This document shows, piece by piece, positions 13,681 to 17,541 of a DNA stretch of 17,541 nt (its first letter is position 1; each line of letters starts with the position of its first letter). The translations under genes were made by a program, and so were the position numbers. Location of the stretch: NCBI GenBank assembly GCA_016934355.1, contig JAFGTA010000178.1, positions 1 to 17,541 on the forward strand, given 5' to 3'. The notes beneath the pieces are model-generated. The model saw only the letters and a program-made list of their open reading frames with translations. It ran no database searches and was not told where the DNA came from. The stretch is from Candidatus Bathyarchaeota archaeon. GTDB lineage: Archaea > Thermoproteota > Bathyarchaeia > TCS64.

Positions 13681-15183
13681 TTGGAGTTCGACCTAGATTC
13701 TTACACACCCATGCCCGTAGCCTACGAGCTCAGGTACATGATGCTCATGAAGTTCAGGGCTGGCGAGGACCCGCTGCCCGACATAGAGGGCCGCGAGGAG
13801 ACGAAGCGGGACGTCATACGCTCAGTGCTCAGCAATAGCTACCCTTACCTCGTAAGCCGGGAGGGCACGGGCAAGACACGGCTCGCCGAGAGCCTCTCCA
13901 AGCTCCTGCCGCCTGTCCCCAAGATCAAGGGCTGCCCCTACAACTGCGACCCCAAGTGGCCAGAGGAGTGGAAGTGCCCAAGCTGCCGAGGACTTGAGGA
14001 CCCGGAGATCCAGTTCATCTCGGGGAGGCAGCGGTACAGCAGGATACAGGGAAACGAGTACACCAACGAGGCCAAGATACTCGGCGTCAAGGACCTCCAG
14101 GCCATCGTGAAGGGGGACAGCCCCACTGACCCCCGGGCGTTCATAGGCACAGGGGTGCTCCGCGGCAACAGGGGCGTCGTCTGCGTCGACGAGCTGCCGG
14201 CGATACCTACGAAGGTGCAGGTGCTGTTCCACCCGATGCTGCAGGAGCACAGGATCGTGCTGGAGGAGTACAACTGGGTGAGGCCCATCGACATATTCTT
14301 CGTCGCCACCGGGAACCCGTCGGGGTTCAGCCACGTCAACAGGGTGCCCGAGCCGCTGCTGGACCGGCTGGAGCTCATTCCCATGGGGCTCCCCGGGGAG
14401 GGCGTCGAGCGTGAGATCATGTTCAAGGAGGGGTTCAGGGTGATGGACGACTTCTTCACGGAGGAGGAGGACGCCCAGGCATCTGTGCCCCTCGGTATCA
14501 AGCCCTCCGACCTGAGGAGGAGGGTAGCCGCTCCATGGTGGATCGTTGATGTTGTCGCTAAGACGGTGCGTTATACCCGTGACTGCCCCAACATCGAGCG
14601 AGGCAGCAGCATCAGGGGCAGCATCAAGAGCCTGGACCACGTGTACAGCAGCACTGAGCTGAGAGGTGGCAGCGTCGCCCGGCTGATGGACGCAGCCGAC
14701 GGCCTCAAACTCGGGCTCAGGGGCAGGATCAGGCTCCGCGCCGATCTCATAGGGTTCGACGACAGCCCCAGCGCCTTCATGACACGCAATAACGAGGTGG
14801 TTGAGGACGTGCTCTGGTACGCCGTCAGGGACGTAGGGAAGCCCGTCCTCGCCGTCGTAGCGGAGGACCTCGACACAAGAGAGCTCGTGGAGGAAGTTGA
14901 CAGGCTCTTAGGCAGAGAAGCCATCCCGCAAACACTCGAAGAGTACCCCTCTCTACAAAGCGCTGTCGAGTACATGGCTGGGGTCAAGCCTTGGGAGAGA
15001 CCCATGCTCGTCGACGGGCTGGACAAGGTCCTCAGGGATGCGCCCGAGGCTGCGCCGCCTGAGACCCAGCGCGAGTTCTGGTCCTCGGCGGTGGAGCTCC
15101 TCGCAAACGCACTTCTCGCAGAGGGCATCGTGCAGGAGTACCGGAACAAGGACGCCCTATACACCCCGCAGAAGCTGAAGTAG
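13681..15183 (+). CDS. MoxR/magnesium chelatase I-like AAA+ ATPase with a four-cysteine insertion
   Basis: 500 residues. P-loop at 59-66 (SREGTGKT; Ser replaces the usual first Gly), Walker B at 166-171 (VVCVDE), sensor-1 N212 (FVATGNPS) and R229 in PEPLLDRLEL. Between Walker A and B an insert carries C85-x3-C89 and C99-x2-C102 (GCPYNCD, KCPSC), probably a zinc site. A C-terminal region (RGSSIRGSIKSLDH, then mixed helices) has no further motif I recognise. Such ATPases act with VWA proteins as chelatase or chaperone-like machines that insert metals or remodel targets; here the VWA gene follows after two bases. TTG 13681 follows GGGGAG by 5 bases. Pigment synthesis is unlikely because no other chelatase or tetrapyrrole gene is nearby. 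Resembles the Rv0958-type pair of actinobacteria (recalled, not searched). Confidence 0.88.
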   Translation: MEFDLDSYTPMPVAYELRYMMLMKFRAGEDPLPDIEGREETKRDVIRSVLSNSYPYLVSREGTGKTRLAESLSKLLPPVPKIKGCPYNCDPKWPEEWKCPSCRGLEDPEIQFISGRQRYSRIQGNEYTNEAKILGVKDLQAIVKGDSPTDPRAFIGTGVLRGNRGVVCVDELPAIPTKVQVLFHPMLQEHRIVLEEYNWVRPIDIFFVATGNPSGFSHVNRVPEPLLDRLELIPMGLPGEGVEREIMFKEGFRVMDDFFTEEEDAQASVPLGIKPSDLRRRVAAPWWIVDVVAKTVRYTRDCPNIERGSSIRGSIKSLDHVYSSTELRGGSVARLMDAADGLKLGLRGRIRLRADLIGFDDSPSAFMTRNNEVVEDVLWYAVRDVGKPVLAVVAEDLDTRELVEEVDRLLGREAIPQTLEEYPSLQSAVEYMAGVKPWERPMLVDGLDKVLRDAPEAAPPETQREFWSSAVELLANALLAEGIVQEYRNKDALYTPQKLK

Positions 15184-15185
15184 CA

Positions 15186-16400
15186 ATGAGCCGAGGCAAC
15201 CCGTGCAGCGACTTCGACGACAGCCTTCTGGAGCTGCTCAGGGACGCCGCGAGGATGCAGATGGGGCAGGGACTGGACCACGACTCAGAGTTCATGGAGC
15301 GGACAAAGGAGCACGCCGAGAAACGTTTCACCCGGGCGCAGCGGAGCTTGGAGGAAGCTACCAAGAGGCTTGAGCGGCTGAAGGCAATGGAGGGGCAGCC
15401 CGAGGGGCTCATCGAGGGTGAGAACCTCGATGACGCAGGCGACGCCGAACACTCATCCGAGATGCAGGAGCTTGAGGACGAGATACGCATGCTCCGCAGG
15501 GAGCCCCAGACAGTCTCGCGGAGCGACTACGACGAGACACTCCGCGACCTTGAGGAGAAGGGGCTCATCGACCGTAGCGGGCAGAGCCTCAGACTGACAT
15601 CGAAAGGGGCTCGGGTAATGGGGCAGGGCTTCCTCAGCAGGATACTTCTCAGCCTAGAGAGGCGGGGTCTGGGCCCCCACAAGATAGAGGACGCCGGGCA
15701 GGGCGCGTGGACTGGCTCCACGATACGACCCTACGAGCCTGGTGACCCGTACCACAGGATAAGCATAGAGCGCACACTCCTCTCCGCGCTGGAGAGGGGA
15801 GCAGGCATCCGGGGGTTCACCGCCGAGGACTTCAGGGTCTACGAGCCAATGCACAGCACCGAGCTTCACTTCGGCATACTCGTCGACCAGAGCGCCTCGA
15901 TGAGGAAGAGGGGCAAGCTGGAGGCAGCCGTCGAGACTGCTCTCGCGATGTCCGAGCTCATGAGGGCGAGGTACCCGGAGGACAGGCTCAGAGTATACGC
16001 GTTCAGCGAGGAGGTCCGTGAGGTGAAGCCTTGGATGCTGCCCGCGGTCACGGTGCCCATGAAGTTCACGGACATCAGGGCGGCTCTCCGCGCCTTCCGC
16101 GTAGGCGTCGCCTACGAGCCGGGGAACAAGCAGTGCCACCTCATAACGGACTCGGCGCCCAACTATCTGGACGGCGAGTTCGTGGGGTTCCACCGGGCAA
16201 TGGAGGCTGTTCTTGAGGAGGCTAAGCTGTACAGGCTGTACGGCCTCGTGCTCAACGTTGTCATGCTTGACGACGACGAGATGCTCAGGCAGATGGCTCA
16301 GAGGGTCGCCAAGGAGAACCTGGGAAGGATAGCGTACGTCGACCCAGAGAACTTGGGAGAGGTAATCGTCGAGGACTACCTCTCACTCAAGGTATCCTAG
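15186..16400 (+). CDS. VWA-domain protein, partner of the AAA+ ATPase
   Basis: 404 residues. N-terminal charged coiled coil (about 35-70 and 90-105), a winged-helix-like segment (LRDLEEKGLIDRSGQSLRLTSKG, 119-141), then a conserved linker with the family pattern IRPYEPGDPYHRISIERTLL and FTAEDFRVYEP. The VWA domain follows with an intact MIDAS: D234-Q-S236-A-S238, T295 and D322 (LITDSAPN). It should bind a divalent metal and a target protein, with the upstream ATPase supplying force. The ATG is two bases after the ATPase stop, so the genes are surely cotranscribed. The layout matches Rv0959-like proteins paired with Rv0958-like ATPases (recall only). No membrane segment, so cytosolic. The target is unknown: no obvious substrate enzyme adjoins the pair. 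Confidence 0.88.
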   Translation: MSRGNPCSDFDDSLLELLRDAARMQMGQGLDHDSEFMERTKEHAEKRFTRAQRSLEEATKRLERLKAMEGQPEGLIEGENLDDAGDAEHSSEMQELEDEIRMLRREPQTVSRSDYDETLRDLEEKGLIDRSGQSLRLTSKGARVMGQGFLSRILLSLERRGLGPHKIEDAGQGAWTGSTIRPYEPGDPYHRISIERTLLSALERGAGIRGFTAEDFRVYEPMHSTELHFGILVDQSASMRKRGKLEAAVETALAMSELMRARYPEDRLRVYAFSEEVREVKPWMLPAVTVPMKFTDIRAALRAFRVGVAYEPGNKQCHLITDSAPNYLDGEFVGFHRAMEAVLEEAKLYRLYGLVLNVVMLDDDEMLRQMAQRVAKENLGRIAYVDPENLGEVIVEDYLSLKVS

Positions 16401-16425
16401 ATAGGATAGGAGGTGGCGCGGAAGC

Positions 16426-16448
16426 GGGGCGTCTCCCCTTCCCCTTTT
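16426..16448 (+). terminator. Possible terminator after the AAA+/VWA operon
   Basis: GGGG-CGTCT-CCCC stem followed by TTCCCCTTTT, starting 25 bases after the VWA stop. Stem short; the pyrimidine tract is the main support. It runs into the TTTTATAC element at 16445-16452. Confidence 0.3.
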
Positions 16449-16452
16449 ATAC
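16445..16452 (+). promoter_or_regulatory. TATA-like box before the hairpin cluster
   Basis: TTTTATAC, with an expected transcript start near 16475, where no plus-strand reading frame begins but the first of three hairpins does. Confidence 0.3.
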
Positions 16453-16472
16453 GTTCAACGGTCCCCGCTCCC

Positions 16473-16590
16473 GGGCTGATAGAGCCACCCCTGTCATAGA
16501 CTATCTGGTTTGCGGAGACCCGTTAACTAAGGCTACACTATAAGCGTGATAGGTCTCCGTGATAAGAAACGATGCAACAGAACGCTGTTA
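16473..16590 (+). ncRNA. Possible structured RNA (three consecutive hairpins), or convergent-gene terminator region
   Basis: In the roughly 200-base gap between the VWA gene and the convergent Tag-like gene I see GGCT-GATAG-AGCC (16474-16486), an 11-bp stem with two G-U pairs joining 16510-16520 (core CGGAGACC) to 16552-16562 (core GGTCTCCG) around a 31-base loop, and AACAG-AACG-CTGTT (16576-16589). The G-U pairs only form in a plus-strand transcript, and a TATA-like box lies at the right distance upstream. No tRNA, C/D or H/ACA signature fits well. The stems could also be chance or mark the 3' ends of the flanking genes. Confidence 0.25.
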
Positions 16591-16601
16591 CTGAAGACGG
16601 G

Positions 16602-17090
16602 TCAGACGATCTCCTTTGGCCGCCTCCGATGCAGATCAGGCTCATACTCGATGGGCTCACCGACGCTCCACAGGAAGATGTGGGCGGTGCTGACGCCTAT
16701 CCGCTTGAACCGTGACTTCAGCCTCTTCGCCACGAAGCTGTAGTTGTTACTCTTGTCGATGCCGTCCAACCACCTCTGGAAGCTGCCGTGCTCCGAGGCG
16801 ATACGCCTGAACTCCTCGGCGTTCTCGATGGTGGCCATGATCTTCTGCCTGTTCCTGATGATGCCCTCATCCTCTCTGAGCCTAGCGATGTCGTCGACGC
16901 CGTACTCCGCCACCTTGTCGACGTCGAAGCCGTCGAACGCCTCCCTGAAACTGGGCCACTTGTTGGCTATCATCCTCCAGTTGAGGCCGCCCTGGAAGAT
17001 ACACCGCGTCATGTTCTCGAAGTACTCGCGGTCCGTCCCCGGTCTACGGTCCTTATACACCCACTCCGGGGGTTTCCTGCTCTCAGGCAT
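16602..17090 (-). CDS. Divergent DNA-3-methyladenine glycosylase I (Tag)-like protein
   Basis: 162 residues with the helical fold of the Tag family: YFENMTRCIFQGGLNWRMIANKWPSFREAFDGFD, then VDDIARLREDEGIIRNRQKIMATIENA and KSRFKRIGVSTAHIFLWSVGEP. Tag removes alkylated bases such as 3-methyladenine from DNA. Here, aligning GL(N/S)W with E. coli Tag from memory, the base-contacting glutamate position (Glu38 there) is C30, while the Trp (W38) is kept; the zinc-snap residues (Cys4, His17, His175, Cys179 in E. coli) have no counterparts. It belongs to a shorter Tag-like branch whose substrate may differ. The ATG is preceded by a minus-strand TTCAATATGG element and no SD site, so it may be leaderless. 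Divergent from the gamma-glutamyltransferase gene, convergent with the VWA gene. Confidence 0.82.
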   Translation of the reverse strand: MPESRKPPEWVYKDRRPGTDREYFENMTRCIFQGGLNWRMIANKWPSFREAFDGFDVDKVAEYGVDDIARLREDEGIIRNRQKIMATIENAEEFRRIASEHGSFQRWLDGIDKSNNYSFVAKRLKSRFKRIGVSTAHIFLWSVGEPIEYEPDLHRRRPKEIV

Positions 17091-17110
17091 GGCATAGACT
17101 CCAGTTTATG

Positions 17111-17119
17111 CCATATTGA
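17111..17119 (-). promoter_or_regulatory. Candidate TATA box of the Tag-like gene
   Basis: Minus-strand TCAATATGG centred about 25 bases before ATG 17090. Weak match; position is the main support. Confidence 0.3.
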
Positions 17120-17142
17120 AGGTTTTCATCGCCCTCCGCTGC

Positions 17143-17150
17143 TTCATATA
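17143..17150 (+). promoter_or_regulatory. Candidate TATA box of the gamma-glutamyltransferase gene
   Basis: TTCATATA, with an expected transcript start near 17171-17174. This is close to a GTG (17171) and the chosen TTG (17180), so the transcript may be leaderless from the GTG. Confidence 0.35.
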
Positions 17151-17179
17151 CCTCTGGTTCCTATTCCTCGGTGATTGCA

Positions 17180-17541
17180 TTGGAGCCCAGACAGGGACCC
17201 AAGGAGGTCGTCACGGGTAGAAGCGGGGCGGTGAGCAGCAGCCACCCCGAGGTCAGCAGGATAATGGTCGAGGTGCTCAAGAGTGGCGGGAACGCGGTGG
17301 ACGCCGCCGTGGCGGCGAGCCTCGCAGGCCCCGTCTACGAGCCCCACATGACCACACACTCGGGCACCGTCTCCTTCCTCTACTGGGACGCCGAGACGGG
17401 TAAACCCTACTTCATGGACGCGTCCCCCACACTCCCCGAGGGGCTCGCCCCGTTCTGCCCTCACCCCTTCGCCCCGGAGATGGCCGCCGCGGTACCGGGC
17501 TCACCGGCGGGGCTCGCAGCCATGCTTGAGCGCTTCAGCTC
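17180..17541 (+). CDS. Gamma-glutamyltransferase-family protein, N-terminal part, cut by window edge
   Basis: The first 120 residues of an Ntn-hydrolase of the GGT family (gamma-glutamyltransferase or acylase). Seen: GAVSSSHPEVSRIMVEVLKSGGNAVDAAVAASLAG, then VYEPHMTTHSGTVSFLYWD and FMDASPTLPEGL, then AAAVPGSPAGLAAML. In this family these are the GGNAVDAAVA start, the G-rich loop and the VPG motif. The nucleophile Thr and the second subunit lie beyond the window. GGNAVDAA is typical, but the usual GGGGF loop is replaced by THSGTVSF, so the branch may not be a true glutathione hydrolase. TTG 17180 is chosen because GGTGAT ends 4 bases before it; GTG 17171 would add three residues. No signal peptide is visible, so it is probably cytosolic. 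Confidence 0.88.
   Translation, partial: MEPRQGPKEVVTGRSGAVSSSHPEVSRIMVEVLKSGGNAVDAAVAASLAGPVYEPHMTTHSGTVSFLYWDAETGKPYFMDASPTLPEGLAPFCPHPFAPEMAAAVPGSPAGLAAMLERFS

Noticed and set aside
13822..14640. 272-residue minus-strand open frame over the AAA+ gene
   Set aside because: Antisense shadow; the plus strand has intact Walker B, sensor and lid motifs.
16546..16597. C/D box RNA (GTGATAG ... CTGA)
   Set aside because: Box spacing and the missing D'/C' pair do not fit; only weak matches.
16401..16601. tRNA gene
   Set aside because: No T-loop TTCRA motif with paired arms and no seven-base acceptor pairing.
1..17541. CRISPR array or insertion sequence
   Set aside because: No regularly spaced direct repeats, transposase motifs or terminal inverted repeats with target duplications were seen.

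Overview
The window is high-GC DNA that looks archaeal. Single genes and operon heads have TATA-like boxes (TTTAAATA, TTTATATC, CTTTATAC) about 25-29 bases before the start codon and no Shine-Dalgarno (SD) site. Genes inside operons carry GGTGAT- or GGAGG-type SD sites. TTG and GTG starts are common. F420-type oxidoreductases, a C2H2 finger protein with a lysine-rich tail and signal-peptide/C-terminal-anchor surface proteins fit the same picture. I cannot name the lineage from this sequence; a TACK-type archaeon (for example Bathyarchaeia-like) is a guess.

Region 1 (1-5396). A tightly packed minus-strand operon, read right to left: AKR3 - SnoaL-like fragment - LLM2 - AKR2 - MFS C-terminal fragment - AKR1 - LLM1 (running off the left edge). 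AKR means an aldo/keto reductase with a C-terminal cysteine-rich [4Fe-4S] domain; LLM means a luciferase-like, probably F420-dependent oxidoreductase of the Rv1855c type. Neighbours overlap or lie within about 15 bases. Two members are remnants: the first 57 residues of a SnoaL/NTF2 fold, and the last helices of an MFS transporter with a one-base frameshift in a G run. AKR2 has lost its catalytic histidine. A divergent winged-helix regulator gene lies at the promoter end, with an almost perfect 22-bp palindrome between the two transcription units. Together they look like a regulated, duplicating and partly decaying redox operon for an unknown carbonyl/alcohol substrate.

Region 2 (5399-8973). 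Housekeeping-like single genes: a C2H2 finger protein with a basic tail, a leaderless M17 leucyl aminopeptidase, a small Cys/His protein convergent with it, and a UroD/MtaA-superfamily protein with the H-x-C...C zinc pattern of methylcobamide methyltransferases, followed by a hairpin/T-run terminator.

Region 3 (9036-12326). Two tandem, divergent paralogues encode surface proteins: signal peptide, long run of short 'DS.I' beta-repeats (probable beta-helix), Ig-like domain, C-terminal membrane anchor. Each has its own TATA box and appears leaderless.

Region 4 (12471-16400). A fourth AKR-FeS gene of a different subfamily, then a MoxR/magnesium-chelatase-type AAA+ ATPase with a four-cysteine insertion and, two bases later, its VWA partner. 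The promoter of this pair sits inside a perfect 8-bp inverted repeat.

Region 5 (16401-17541). A roughly 200-base gap with a TATA-like box and three consecutive hairpins (possible structured RNA), a divergent Tag-like DNA glycosylase gene on the minus strand, and the start of a gamma-glutamyltransferase gene running off the right edge. No gene-free stretch exceeds about 230 bases. I saw no tRNA, rRNA, CRISPR array or transposase.
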